Assembly: GCA_039033415.1 (NCBI GenBank)
Contig: JBCCCR010000001.1
Coordinates: 248,001-312,000, forward strand
Length of the DNA stretch: 64,000 nucleotides
Direction of reading: 5' to 3'
Source: Pseudomonadota bacterium
Lineage (GTDB): Bacteria; Pseudomonadota; Gammaproteobacteria; Xanthomonadales; SZUA-38
Shown piece by piece: positions 1-8,469 of the stretch; position 1 is the stretch's first letter, and each line of letters starts with the position of its first letter. Both the position numbers and the translations under genes were made by a program. The notes below the pieces were generated by a model. The model saw only the letters and a list, made by a program, of their open reading frames with translations, had not been told where the DNA came from and did not search any database.

Positions 1-70
1 CATCTATATGGAGATCAGCGCTCACCCGTGAGGTGCGCATGATCCTACCTAACAAAACGGGGCTTAAGCG

Positions 71-865
71 GTGAGAAAGGGTTATGTCGATGGGCCATTC
101 GGCCAGCTTCATTACTATGAGGCGGGCGAGGGGCCCACGCTGCTGCTTGCGCATCAGTCGCCGGTCTGCGGCCGCCAGTTCGAGCGGGCGATGCCGCATC
201 TCAGCCGTCTTGGCGTCCGGGCCGTGGCGATCGACACCCCGGGATTTGGCAACTCCGATGTGCCCGCTGAACCGCCGACCATCGCCGAATACGCCGCGAT
301 GTTCCCAGCGATGTTGGATGGTCTGGGGCTGGCGAGCGCCCACATCCTCGGCCACCACACCGGCGCCGCCATCGCCTGCAGCTTCGCCGCGACAAATCCG
401 TCGCGCGTGGAGTCGCTCATTTTGAATGGTCCGCCGCTGCTGTCGGAGCAGGACCTCGAGCCGTTTCGCGACATCAAGTTTGAGTCACCGACCGTGCACG
501 CTGATGGGTCTCATCTGCAGGAGCGTTGGGATACCCGCGTCAAATACTCTGCCGGCTGGACCGACGAGGAAGCGATGCATCGCCGGCTGGTCGATCAGCT
601 GTGGGCCGGGGATACCCTCTGGTACGGCCATCGCGCGGCCTTCAGCTATCAGATGGAACCGGATTTTCTGGCGCTTTCGGGCAAGGTGTTGATCCTTACC
701 AACAGTGGTGACGATATCAACCACCTGGCAAAAAAGGCCCGAAACCTGCGGCCGGAATTTACGTACGTCGAGTTACCGGGCGGGACGCACGATATCGTCG
801 ACGAACAGCCGGAGGCCTGGTCAGAGGCAGTCGCCCGCTTCGTCCACGGCACGGACGCTGAGTGA
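71..865 (+). CDS. alpha/beta-fold hydrolase with His at the nucleophile position
   Basis: The 264-residue product has the full alpha/beta-hydrolase layout: an early LLLAHQSP oxyanion strand, DTPGFGNSD after strand beta-4, a nucleophile elbow, a late Asp (TNSGDD) and a late catalytic-type His (GGTHD). The elbow reads G-H-H-T-G, so the residue that is normally Ser, Asp or Cys is His. The Asp and His of the triad are kept. The start is a GTG without a strong Shine-Dalgarno. It resembles the first domain of the fusion protein at 13006-14637, which also has a Thr after an altered nucleophile. A secreted protein of unknown role follows 82 bp downstream on the same strand. I am confident of the fold; substrate and even hydrolase activity are unknown. 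Confidence 0.8.
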   Translation: MRKGYVDGPFGQLHYYEAGEGPTLLLAHQSPVCGRQFERAMPHLSRLGVRAVAIDTPGFGNSDVPAEPPTIAEYAAMFPAMLDGLGLASAHILGHHTGAAIACSFAATNPSRVESLILNGPPLLSEQDLEPFRDIKFESPTVHADGSHLQERWDTRVKYSAGWTDEEAMHRRLVDQLWAGDTLWYGHRAAFSYQMEPDFLALSGKVLILTNSGDDINHLAKKARNLRPEFTYVELPGGTHDIVDEQPEAWSEAVARFVHGTDAE

Positions 866-947
866 AGCGGGCGGGAAACGCTTGACGGGTATCACTGGAT
901 GTCGTCAGGCTGCCAGGCGTGGTCTGCGTAACGGTTGGGAGAAAGTG

Positions 948-1787
948 ATGATGAGATCAGCTGCCAGAACACTCGCGGTAGCGATGGCATTGGCGTGTTC
1001 GTGGACTGTCGCTCAGGCCGCGCCTGCGAGCGACGATGGACTCACGCTGGCGGGACTGAAAAACATCCGGCTCGTGGACGCGGGCAGTTTTGTCGTGGCC
1101 GGCAAACCGGGCTTCGCGCGCGAAGAGACGTTCGAGTTCCTCAGGCGCCCGGACGGCGGGATGACGCTTCTCTCGGCGACGACTATGCGCGACGGATCGC
1201 TGCGCGTACAGACCCGCTACGACTATGACGGCGACTGGAACGCCCTTCGGGCGATCGGTGCGGGTATCTATAAAGACGAGCCGGTAACCGTCCTGCTGGA
1301 GGCCAAAGAGAAACGTGTTGCGGTGAGCGTTCGCGGTGAGTCGACCAATATCGAGGCGACCGTGCCCTGCCCGGAGGGATGTTTTATGGACATGGGCCCC
1401 AGCGGCAGCCCGATGTTTGTGATGACGGAACGCTACGATCACCAGCGGGGGGGTACCCAAACCTATCGCTGGGCGGCGCAGGATCTGCGACGGGCCTTTA
1501 CGAGCCCGGACAACCAGCGGGCGGAGCTGACCCTGCTGCGGGAGCTGCCCGTCGTGCGGACCGACGGCTCGACTGTCACGATCCGCGAATACGACATGGT
1601 GGAACGCGTGCCAACCCCACAAGGCGGCGACTTTGTTCTGGAGTTTAACCTCTGGACTGACGGCGACGGTCGGCCGATGGGTTACCGGATCAATACCGCC
1701 GGCGGCAAACCCTCGGAGTCAGGTGTACTGGCTTTTCGAAAAGGGTTTGAAGACGTCAGAGAATCGGTTATCGCTGTCCGACGATAG
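948..1787 (+). CDS. exported protein of unknown function
   Basis: I start the gene at the tandem ATG codons at 948/951, which follow a GGGAGA ribosome-binding site and open a clear Sec signal peptide (basic MMRSAAR, hydrophobic LAVAMALACSW, cleavage near AQA-AP). The remaining ~255 residues look like a globular periplasmic or extracellular beta-rich domain with two nearby cysteines (VPCPEGC). The reading frame extends further upstream, but that part overlaps the preceding hydrolase and has no signal peptide. I do not recognise the family. Its position just behind an alpha/beta-hydrolase on the same strand suggests co-transcription. Confidence 0.75.
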   Translation: MMRSAARTLAVAMALACSWTVAQAAPASDDGLTLAGLKNIRLVDAGSFVVAGKPGFAREETFEFLRRPDGGMTLLSATTMRDGSLRVQTRYDYDGDWNALRAIGAGIYKDEPVTVLLEAKEKRVAVSVRGESTNIEATVPCPEGCFMDMGPSGSPMFVMTERYDHQRGGTQTYRWAAQDLRRAFTSPDNQRAELTLLRELPVVRTDGSTVTIREYDMVERVPTPQGGDFVLEFNLWTDGDGRPMGYRINTAGGKPSESGVLAFRKGFEDVRESVIAVRR

Positions 1788-1798
1788 TCCCCGCGACA

Positions 1799-2203
1799 CT
1801 AGCTTCGCCGGCGCAGGAACTTGAGTCCCGACCAGTCATGGTCAACCGCGCAGACTTTTACATCCACCCAGCCGGTGGGAAGAACAACCCGCCGCAGTTC
1901 GTCTTCGGTCAGGTCCTTGAAGAGCGGCGACGATTTTTTTGGCCAGGAAAGCCAGAGCATTCCTCCGGGCGCAACTTTTCCGAGGGCGGCGTCAATGCGG
2001 CGGGTCAGGTCGGAGCGCCGACGGCAAAACAGGTGTACCACGTCAGCCGTCTTGGCCCGCTTCATAAACCGCACACCCTCGGCGCCCGCCAGCAGTTCGT
2101 CGTAGTGATCCGGTGCACTCAGCACCAGACAGCGCATGCCGGGTTTGAGCCCTAACTTCTGGTAGAGCGGCTTTTTCGAATACCCGGCAGCAGCTTGGTT
2201 CAT
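1799..2203 (-). CDS. DUF3052-type protein
   Basis: About 134 residues. The start at 2203 is supported by GGAGG eight bases upstream; a longer frame to 2242 exists but would bypass that site. The N-terminus GYSKKPLYQKLGLKPGM and the following nucleotide-binding-like strand, LVLSAPDHY, match the DUF3052 family, small cytosolic proteins whose fold resembles a methyltransferase Rossmann core. WLSWPKKSS and the C-terminal W-V-D-V-K segment are also typical. There is no SAM motif strong enough to claim methyltransferase activity. It is convergent with the secreted protein gene, with stop codons about 11 bp apart. Confidence 0.75.
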   Translation of the reverse strand: MNQAAAGYSKKPLYQKLGLKPGMRCLVLSAPDHYDELLAGAEGVRFMKRAKTADVVHLFCRRRSDLTRRIDAALGKVAPGGMLWLSWPKKSSPLFKDLTEDELRRVVLPTGWVDVKVCAVDHDWSGLKFLRRRS

Positions 2204-2309
2204 AAAGATCGCCTCCGCACCAACGCTCAGCGGTGGGTGCACTCAATGATAGCAACTGCTGCTGTATCGCTGACGCCATGGGCTTCAACACCGGAACGGC
2301 GACACATTC

Positions 2310-2400
2310 TAATGTCGGTAAAACCGAATAATATTCGCGTTTAATCCGTATTTTCCGAACAGGTGTTTTTTCGTATTCTAACCATCGAAGCAGCCGGCAG
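2310..2400. promoter_or_regulatory. AT-rich upstream region with a 13-bp palindrome
   Basis: The stretch between the divergent starts at 2203 and 2430 is clearly richer in A and T than its surroundings. It carries CGAATA-A-TATTCG at 2325-2337, a perfect palindrome around one central base. This is a reasonable place for divergent promoters and an operator, but I cannot assign -35/-10 boxes or a regulator. Confidence 0.3.
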
Positions 2401-2429
2401 GGGTCGGCTCACGCAGGAGTTTAAGAGAA

Positions 2430-3038
2430 ATGATTTGGTCGCCAGCGAAAACCCAATTGCGCAATCTTCTGGCAGGTGCGGTGCTAGCTCTACCCGGCAT
2501 GGCCGCTCACGCAGAAGCGATGACCGAAACCCGGGACCCGGTGCGCGGCGTCAGCTTTTACAGCGTTCAGCTCGAATCAGCGCCACTCTGGCAATTCCAG
2601 ACGGCCGGCAGCCGCTTTTCTCCGGATGACGGCATGACCGTAGGCCTCAGCGCGCTGGTCGCCGACGATAACGCGCAGGTGATGGAGTACATCCTCTGGC
2701 TGCGTCACGACGGACCGCGAAGCTGGCTGCTGGGAGCGATGGATCAGCCGCTGACAATTCAGCTGGAAGACCGCCGCCTGCTGCCGGTGCCGCTCCACGT
2801 CGCCCGCGAAACTCACAACAGCTTACGCGAGCCATATATCGAGAAACTCGAGTTCGCGCTCGACCCTCGACTGGTCCAGATTCTGCTGGATGAACCGTCG
2901 GTCGTGCTCAAGCTTGAAACCGCGCTCGGAGAGGTCCAGAAGCCGCTCAAGCCTCACATGATTGAGACGCTGCGCAAGCTCACGGCCAAAGTTGCCACTC
3001 ACCCAATTCCAGCCCAGGTGGCATCCACCCAGGGCTAA
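2430..3038 (+). CDS. exported protein of unknown function
   Basis: The 202-residue product begins with a Sec signal peptide (KTQLRNLLAGAVLALPGMAAHA, cleavage after AHA). The mature part is about 175 residues, has no cysteines or obvious motif, and ends with a charged helical segment. A purine-rich AAGAGA precedes the ATG. The gene is monocistronic: an AT-rich promoter region lies upstream and a strong intrinsic terminator follows at 3077. Family not recognised; periplasmic location inferred from the signal peptide. Confidence 0.75.
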   Translation: MIWSPAKTQLRNLLAGAVLALPGMAAHAEAMTETRDPVRGVSFYSVQLESAPLWQFQTAGSRFSPDDGMTVGLSALVADDNAQVMEYILWLRHDGPRSWLLGAMDQPLTIQLEDRRLLPVPLHVARETHNSLREPYIEKLEFALDPRLVQILLDEPSVVLKLETALGEVQKPLKPHMIETLRKLTAKVATHPIPAQVASTQG

Positions 3039-3076
3039 CGTGTCCCCTCGTCCTGCTTCGGCAGGGCCTTACTTTG

Positions 3077-3104
3077 AGCCGCTCTCCCCGAGCGGCTTTT
3101 TTTT
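3077..3104 (+). terminator. intrinsic terminator
   Basis: An 8-bp perfect stem (AGCCGCTC with GAGCGGCT) and a TCCCC loop are followed by an eight-T tract. It sits 38 bp after the stop of the upstream secreted-protein gene and matches the classic Rho-independent form. Confidence 0.92.
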
Positions 3105-3175
3105 GCGTACTCGATTCGTTGAGCAACGTGTTGCTCAGGACGGTGGTAAAGCGGATTGGTGAGGAAAACGTTGTG

Positions 3176-3772
3176 TCAGATTCGCTGACAGCTGAGCTGC
3201 TCAGTCGTTTGGTCGTGAACGCTCTTTACCACGCCTGCTGGAAGCTGCAGCGCGCCTGCCAGCTTTTGTAGATAGGGATGGGGCTCGTTATTCAGCGCCA
3301 GCGATGACGCGGTATAGATCACGATTGCACCCTCAGGCGTGGTGTTGAGACTCACGATTGAGCTCATGGTCCAGCGTTCGGTAAGAGAATCCAGCACCTG
3401 CTGCTGCAGCGGCGTGCCTTGCAGCAGCTCGCGGGCATGAGTCAGCGATTCAAAATCTTGGTCTGCCATGCGGGCCGCCATGAGCGCGCGGACCGGCAGA
3501 ATGCCAGACACCCCCACATCCGAGGCTGACTCCTCACCGGTCGCCCGAAACTCGGACGCGAGGAGTGAACCCCAAATGGCTGCTTCGGTGTTTTCAACAA
3601 TACCCGGCAAGGCTCCGCGACGAGCATGGCTGGCTTGATATCGCTGGTAGCTGGCATGGGCCAGCTGGATTACCCCAGCGATGCCTCTCTCTCGTAGGTA
3701 CGTGCTGGCCTTGGAGTCAGCAGAACGCTTACCGTGCCGGGCGGATTCACCGGCGGATGTCGAAGACTTCAA
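3176..3772 (-). CDS. DUF533 / TerB-like tellurite-resistance-fold protein
   Basis: 198 residues. The C-terminal ~110 residues follow the DUF533 (YebE-like) pattern: an ALMAARMAD helix, LQQQVLDSLTERW, AIVIYTASSLALNNEPHPYLQKLAGALQLP and a final amphipathic helix. This is the all-helical TerB-like fold. The N-terminal part is basic and low in complexity, without the transmembrane segment seen in YebE-type proteins, so the product may be cytosolic. The gene stands alone, convergent with the terminator region at 3077-3104. Molecular role unknown for the family. Confidence 0.6.
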   Translation of the reverse strand: MKSSTSAGESARHGKRSADSKASTYLRERGIAGVIQLAHASYQRYQASHARRGALPGIVENTEAAIWGSLLASEFRATGEESASDVGVSGILPVRALMAARMADQDFESLTHARELLQGTPLQQQVLDSLTERWTMSSIVSLNTTPEGAIVIYTASSLALNNEPHPYLQKLAGALQLPAGVVKSVHDQTTEQLSCQRI

Positions 3773-3890
3773 CGTTCTGACCTAAAACAAACGATCGCCA
3801 TAGTGGGCTATTCATGCACTCGAGGAAAAATCGTTTTTACATCCGCTTTGATTCGAGAAAACCGAACTGTTTCAGAGGTCGACTCTAGAT

Positions 3891-4790
3891 TCAGCCAAGC
3901 AACTCATCCCTGGCCATCCGGGTGATTGCGGTAACCGCTGGGTGCTTAAGCTTTCGCTCGGGCGAAATAGCGTAGTACGACTCGGTGATGCCGTCGATCA
4001 GGCCTAGCAGTTCGCAGCGGTACATCTGGGTGACCTCCTGAGCGATCACGGCCGGCGCGGGGAAAAGACCCTTGCCGGCCTCTCCAAACGCTTTCAGCAG
4101 CGCACTGTCGTCGCACTCGACGGCGATCGAGGGCACAACGCCGTTGCGGTCGAACCACTCGTCGAGCTTCCGCCGCAAAACGGTATGTGAGGCCGGCAGC
4201 AGCACGGGCGCACCGTCCAGCGCGCCGGGGAAATCCGGCTTGAATTGCGCTACCAGCTCATCGCGGCCAAAGAACGCGACGCCGCTGGTACCCAGTGGGT
4301 GAGAGTAGGCTTTAACGTTCAGGCCCGTTGGCACCGGCCGGTCGGAGATGACCAGGTCCAGGTGATGCACCGCCAGCTCGCCCAGCAGCGTTTCCAGCGG
4401 GCCCTCGATACAGATGACCTTGACCGGGTTCTCGTCCGTCATCGCCGGCTGAACCATGCGGTACGTGATGAGCTTAGCGATGGTATTGACCACGCCGACG
4501 TTCAGCGTTTCCGGCAGCCCGGGCGTCTTGCTGCGAATTCGCTGGGTCAGCTCCGCGCCGAGCGAAAAGATCTCGTCCGCATACTGTCTGACCGTATGGC
4601 CGGTTTCGGTGAGGGTCAGGTTGCGACCGGTGCGATGAAAGAGCGCTTCGCCCACCGATTCCTCCAGCAGTTTGAGTTGCCCGCTGATGGTCTGCGGCGT
4701 CAGGTGAAGAATCTCTGAGGCCCGGGCGATGCTGCCCTCGCGGGCGACGGTCCAGAAATACATTAAGTGGTGGTAGTTGAGGTGTCTCAA
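3891..4790 (-). CDS. nhaR: LysR-family regulator NhaR
   Basis: The N-terminus LRHLNYHHLMYFWTVAREGS, the LTPQTISGQLKLLEE recognition helix region and FHRTGR are close to NhaR, the LysR-type activator of Na+/H+ antiporter genes. The substrate-binding half runs from about residue 90 to the end. I place the start at a TTG (4790) because GGAG lies just upstream and the protein then begins exactly as NhaR proteins do; an in-frame ATG at 4829 would add 13 residues and overlap the preceding gene. The gene follows the M20 peptidase on the same strand. No nhaA or other antiporter gene is in the window. Confidence 0.85.
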   Translation of the reverse strand: MRHLNYHHLMYFWTVAREGSIARASEILHLTPQTISGQLKLLEESVGEALFHRTGRNLTLTETGHTVRQYADEIFSLGAELTQRIRSKTPGLPETLNVGVVNTIAKLITYRMVQPAMTDENPVKVICIEGPLETLLGELAVHHLDLVISDRPVPTGLNVKAYSHPLGTSGVAFFGRDELVAQFKPDFPGALDGAPVLLPASHTVLRRKLDEWFDRNGVVPSIAVECDDSALLKAFGEAGKGLFPAPAVIAQEVTQMYRCELLGLIDGITESYYAISPERKLKHPAVTAITRMARDELLG

Positions 4791-4812
4791 GCTGTCTCCA
4801 ATGCCTCCGCCA

Positions 4813-6138
4813 TCAGGGTCCAACATCACGGCAGCGGGAGCAGTCCCGCAGCCGATACATCACCAGGGCGGCACGCTTCATTTGTTCGCTAAAAGTTTTC
4901 ATCAGCGCCGTTTCGCCCTCGGTGTGGCCGCCGTAGCCCATCAGCCCGAGGCCGTCCAGCGCCATCGTAACGTGTGCCGCGGCAAATGATATGTCCGCGG
5001 CGCCGGCGCGTCTTGGATCGACGGCTCTGACGTCGCCGAATCCGAGGTCCTGGCTGGCCTGATTGTAAATCCCCAGCAGTTCTCGATTGCCCGCGGTCGG
5101 GGCCATCGGCGGATAGCCGTCAGCAAAAACCAGGCTGGCGCCGGTGTGGGCAAGGTTCTTAGCGACGATCCGCTGCATGACCGCCTTCGCCTCGGCCAGC
5201 TGTTCGGGTGAAACGGCCCGGATCCCGCCTTTCACGCTCACCCCTCGCGCGATCACGTTGTTTTTGCCAAAGGCTGTGCCTCGGGCCGTGGTGGCATCCA
5301 GCGTAAGGTCGGTGCCGCCGACGATCACGCCAGGATTGAACGTCAGCAGCGGCACGTTCGAGAGCTCGGTGCGAAAGCTGTCCAGGATGCGGGCGGCCTC
5401 GAAAATTGCGCCATAGCCAATATCCGACCGAAAAATCTGCGACGAGTGCGCGGGTTTCCCGGTCACCTCAAGCTGCCATCCCATAGACCCGCGGCGCGAA
5501 ATCACCGCCGTCTCCGGGTCCCCGTCGCCGTCCTCAAACCCCATGGCGATATCGGCCCAGCGAGCCGCATCGAGCAGGGTCCGGTTTGCCTCTCTATGGG
5601 GCTGACCTCGGGACTCCTCGTCGCCGGTGATCACAACTTGCACCGAGATCTGGTCGAGCACGCCGGCGGTCTGCAAGGCCGCCAGGGCGTACAGCATAAT
5701 CACGTCCCCGCCCTTCATATCGGTGATGCCGGGACCACGCCAGCGGTTGCCCCCTAGCTCGGTGACCTCCTGAAAGGGGCTGTCACTGGCAAACACGGTG
5801 TCCAGATGACCGATGAGCAGCAGCCGGGTGCCGCTATTCCCATGGGCTGCCCATAGGTGACCCGCCCGGCCGAACACGGCCCCGTCATCCCAGCGAGTCG
5901 CAAAACCGAGCGCGTCGAAGCGGTCTCTTAGCAGATGACCAACTCGCGCGACGCCTTCCAGATTCTGCGTGCCGCTGTTGATATCCACCAGTTCGCGAAG
6001 CAGCGCCTGCGCCTCCGGAAGGGATGTGTCGATGGCGTCGACAATCGCCCGTTCGTTGGGATCCAGAGAAAAAGCCGGTGAGGCGGGCAGCAGGCACCCG
6101 GTTAGGAGAATCAGCAGGATTTTGAGCGGCTGGAACAT
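4813..6138 (-). CDS. M20-family metallopeptidase (carboxypeptidase G2-like), exported
   Basis: About 441 residues with a hydrophobic N-terminal signal (LKILLILLTGCLLPASPAFS). The L-T-G-C within it could be a lipobox, so either a Sec substrate or a lipoprotein is possible. M20 metal and catalytic motifs are in order: GHLDTVF (His ligand and Asp), GITDMKGGD (bridging Asp), GDEESRG (catalytic Glu, then ligand Glu), FEDGDGD and the C-terminal GGHTEGE His. The insertion after ISRRGS that binds the scissile amide in glutamate carboxypeptidases is present. Likely hydrolyses an N-acyl amino acid or peptide in the periplasm. Start: ATG 6138, with a GTG two codons upstream. Confidence 0.85.
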   Translation of the reverse strand: MFQPLKILLILLTGCLLPASPAFSLDPNERAIVDAIDTSLPEAQALLRELVDINSGTQNLEGVARVGHLLRDRFDALGFATRWDDGAVFGRAGHLWAAHGNSGTRLLLIGHLDTVFASDSPFQEVTELGGNRWRGPGITDMKGGDVIMLYALAALQTAGVLDQISVQVVITGDEESRGQPHREANRTLLDAARWADIAMGFEDGDGDPETAVISRRGSMGWQLEVTGKPAHSSQIFRSDIGYGAIFEAARILDSFRTELSNVPLLTFNPGVIVGGTDLTLDATTARGTAFGKNNVIARGVSVKGGIRAVSPEQLAEAKAVMQRIVAKNLAHTGASLVFADGYPPMAPTAGNRELLGIYNQASQDLGFGDVRAVDPRRAGAADISFAAAHVTMALDGLGLMGYGGHTEGETALMKTFSEQMKRAALVMYRLRDCSRCRDVGP

Positions 6139-6154
6139 CAGCACGATCTCTCAC

Positions 6155-6168
6155 TCATGGCGCCATGA
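6155..6168. promoter_or_regulatory. 14-bp perfect palindrome in a divergent promoter region
   Basis: TCATGGCGCCATGA lies between the divergent starts of the M20 peptidase (6138) and the lipoprotein hydrolase (6254), 16 bp upstream of the former. The position fits an operator. The regulator is unknown and chance cannot be excluded. Confidence 0.3.
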
Positions 6169-6253
6169 TGCAGCGCCAGCGGGCATCCGTCGAGGGTCGC
6201 GCGGGTGGAGGAGGTTAATGTTAGGCTGCCGGTCCCAGCCAGAGGTAACAATC

Positions 6254-7192
6254 ATGATCCGAAAGGTTCTGCCTGCTGTTTGCCTGACTTGGGTTCTAGC
6301 CGCCTGTGAATCACAGCGCAGTGAGGACACCAGTGCCGCCAGCTCGTCTGGGTCCGAGGACGTTCCTGCGGCCAGCGCCGGCCCCACGGAAGGCAAAACC
6401 TTCGCGCCCGACGGCGTGGAGATCCACTATCGTGTGATGGGCAGCAAACGCCAGAACTCCGATCCGACGCTCGTATTTGTGCACGGCTGGTCCTGTAATA
6501 CGGCGTTTTGGCGCGAGCAGCTTGCCGCGTTTGCCGAGAACTATCGGGTTGTGGCCCTCGATCTGGGTGGCCATGGCCAGTCTGGAACCGACCGCGGTGT
6601 GTGGACCATCGCCGGACTGGCCCAGGACGTGCAGGCCGTGGTCGACGAGCTGAAGGTAAGAAAGATGGTGCTGATCGGACACTCGATGGGTGGTCCGGTG
6701 AGTCTGGCTGCAGCCGCCCGGATGCCGGATCGGGTGGCAGGCGTTATCGGCGTAGACACGCTGCACAACGCTGACATCGAGTATCCGGTCGAGCAAGTCG
6801 GCCAAATGATGGCCGCATTCCAGGCGGACTTTGGCGGAAGCATGAAGGGCATGTTTGAGGGCATGGGCGGCGGGTCGCTCAACCCCGAGCTGCGGGACTG
6901 GATCGTCGCTGAAGCTCAGCAGACCGATCCTGAGGTTGCGGTGGCGCTGTTTGCTGACTTTGCACGGATCAGCCTTCCCGACATGCTGCAGAACGCCAAC
7001 ACGCCCATCCGGGTTATCAACGCAGGACCTGGCCCCATGACGCCGGTGACGGAGGTTGAGCTGAATCGCCGGTACGCGGACTACGAGGCGGTGCTGATGA
7101 AGGGTGTCGGCCACTTCCTCCAGCTGGAGCAGCCGCAGCGTTTCAACGCGCAGCTTCAGCGCACTCTGGATGCGCTGACCGGCCAGGGCTGA
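6254..7192 (+). CDS. alpha/beta-hydrolase lipoprotein
   Basis: The ATG at 6254 follows AGAGGT and opens a lipoprotein signal, MIRKVLPAVCLTWVLAAC, with Cys as the first mature residue. A Ser/Ala-rich linker then leads into a canonical alpha/beta-hydrolase: FVHGWSCN (oxyanion), DLGGHGQSG, nucleophile elbow G-H-S-M-G, and a terminal GVGHFLQLE catalytic His. It has a complete Ser-type elbow, in contrast to three other hydrolase-fold proteins in this window. About 312 residues, membrane-anchored and facing the periplasm. Substrate unknown. It is divergent from the M20 peptidase gene. Confidence 0.85.
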   Translation: MIRKVLPAVCLTWVLAACESQRSEDTSAASSSGSEDVPAASAGPTEGKTFAPDGVEIHYRVMGSKRQNSDPTLVFVHGWSCNTAFWREQLAAFAENYRVVALDLGGHGQSGTDRGVWTIAGLAQDVQAVVDELKVRKMVLIGHSMGGPVSLAAAARMPDRVAGVIGVDTLHNADIEYPVEQVGQMMAAFQADFGGSMKGMFEGMGGGSLNPELRDWIVAEAQQTDPEVAVALFADFARISLPDMLQNANTPIRVINAGPGPMTPVTEVELNRRYADYEAVLMKGVGHFLQLEQPQRFNAQLQRTLDALTGQG

Positions 7193-7257
7193 AACCTGCG
7201 GTCTATCGGCAGCCGGACGGGTAGGAAAAACCGCTCGATTCGGTACACTAAATCCCT

Positions 7258-7267
7258 TGTCCGGACA
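7258..7267. promoter_or_regulatory. TGTCCGGACA palindrome upstream of a methyltransferase gene
   Basis: This 10-bp perfect palindrome ends 11 bp before the start codon, just ahead of the GGAG ribosome-binding site. The same 10-mer occurs at 52540-52549 upstream of the CaiB/BaiF gene, and a 9-of-10 version lies at 21349-21358 near the second FAD oxidase. Shared placement suggests a common operator. Confidence 0.4.
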
Positions 7268-7278
7268 TTGGAGTCGCT

Positions 7279-8469
7279 ATGGATACCCGCCTGAATCACG
7301 CGCTCGACTTGCGAAAAGGTCGCGATGAACGCGCACGCGAACGGTTTGTCTCTGGTCTGCGGGGTTATGTGCTCATGGATTTGGCCGGCGAGCTCCGGCA
7401 GGACTACGACACCAAGCAGCTGCCGGCGCACCTGTCGGCCGGCGGTACCGAGCCCGCCGACGGAAGTGACGTGCATAACATCGTCAAAAACACGCCGGTC
7501 TTCAATTTTTATTCGTCGCTGCGCTGCACGGCTCAGGAGCTGGTTTGGGACAGCGTCATGGATTCGGTAGGCGCCAATCGTACGGAGCTGCAGACGACGT
7601 TTGAGACCCTGAGCGAGGCGCCCCGCGGCAGCCTCACGCTCGATCCCGAACTTGACCCCCCACGCTACGCTGACGCGGTGGATGTTCACCTGATGCCGTC
7701 AAACTACCGGGGCGCTGCTGACGCGGTGGTTGAGCCGGGGGCCGTTTATGACAACGGCCTCAATGTCTTTGCCTTCGGCGCGATGGGGCGCCAGCTCAAC
7801 GACATCGGCTGGTCGATGGCGACCTTCCTCAAGCTCAAGTTTCCGCACCTGAATCCGCAGCATATCCTGGATGTTGGCTGCACCATCGGCCACAACACGC
7901 TGCCCTGGAAACAAACGTTTCCCGATGCTGAGGTGACCGGCGTCGACCTTGCTGCCGCCTGCCTCCGGTACGCGCATGCGCGCGCGGAGGCGATGGATGT
8001 TGCCGTGCATTTCAAACAGGCCTCCGGCGACTGCCTGCCGTTTGAAGACAACTCTGTGGACGTGGTGTTCACATCCATGTTTCTGCACGAGCTGCCGGTC
8101 AAAATGATTCACGCTTTTATGGCCGAAGCTCATCGGGTGCTGAAGCCCGGTGGCGTGCTGCTCAATATGGAGCTCCCCCCGAACTCGGCGGTTGAGCCGT
8201 ACGATGGCTTTTACCTCGACTGGGACTGTTACTACAACAACGAGCCGTTTTATAAGCCGTTTCGCGATCAGGATTATCGAGAACTGACCACCAAAGGCGG
8301 GTTTGCCCCAGATCGCTTCTTCGAAGCCGTGATGCCCCGCCAAACTTACGTCAGCGAAGAGGAGTTCACCGGCGCGGTCACCGGCGCAGCAGAGTTTGAC
8401 GAGGATACGGGTCGGCTGTCAGACCAGATTAAGTGGTACGGTTTCGGTTCGGTGAAAGCGGATGACTGA
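7279..8469 (+). CDS. class I SAM-dependent methyltransferase
   Basis: 396 residues. The C-terminal two thirds is a Methyltransf_11/25-type Rossmann domain: motif I ILDVGCTIGHNT, GVDLAAACL (acidic ribose-binding position), SGDCLPFEDNSVDVVF and HRVLKPGGVLLN. The N-terminal ~150 residues form an extra domain of unknown role. GGAG lies 8 bp upstream of the ATG. The stop overlaps the next ORF by 8 bp, so the two proteins are translationally coupled and may act together. The methyl acceptor cannot be told from sequence; a small molecule is more likely than nucleic acid. Confidence 0.85.
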   Translation: MDTRLNHALDLRKGRDERARERFVSGLRGYVLMDLAGELRQDYDTKQLPAHLSAGGTEPADGSDVHNIVKNTPVFNFYSSLRCTAQELVWDSVMDSVGANRTELQTTFETLSEAPRGSLTLDPELDPPRYADAVDVHLMPSNYRGAADAVVEPGAVYDNGLNVFAFGAMGRQLNDIGWSMATFLKLKFPHLNPQHILDVGCTIGHNTLPWKQTFPDAEVTGVDLAAACLRYAHARAEAMDVAVHFKQASGDCLPFEDNSVDVVFTSMFLHELPVKMIHAFMAEAHRVLKPGGVLLNMELPPNSAVEPYDGFYLDWDCYYNNEPFYKPFRDQDYRELTTKGGFAPDRFFEAVMPRQTYVSEEEFTGAVTGAAEFDEDTGRLSDQIKWYGFGSVKADD

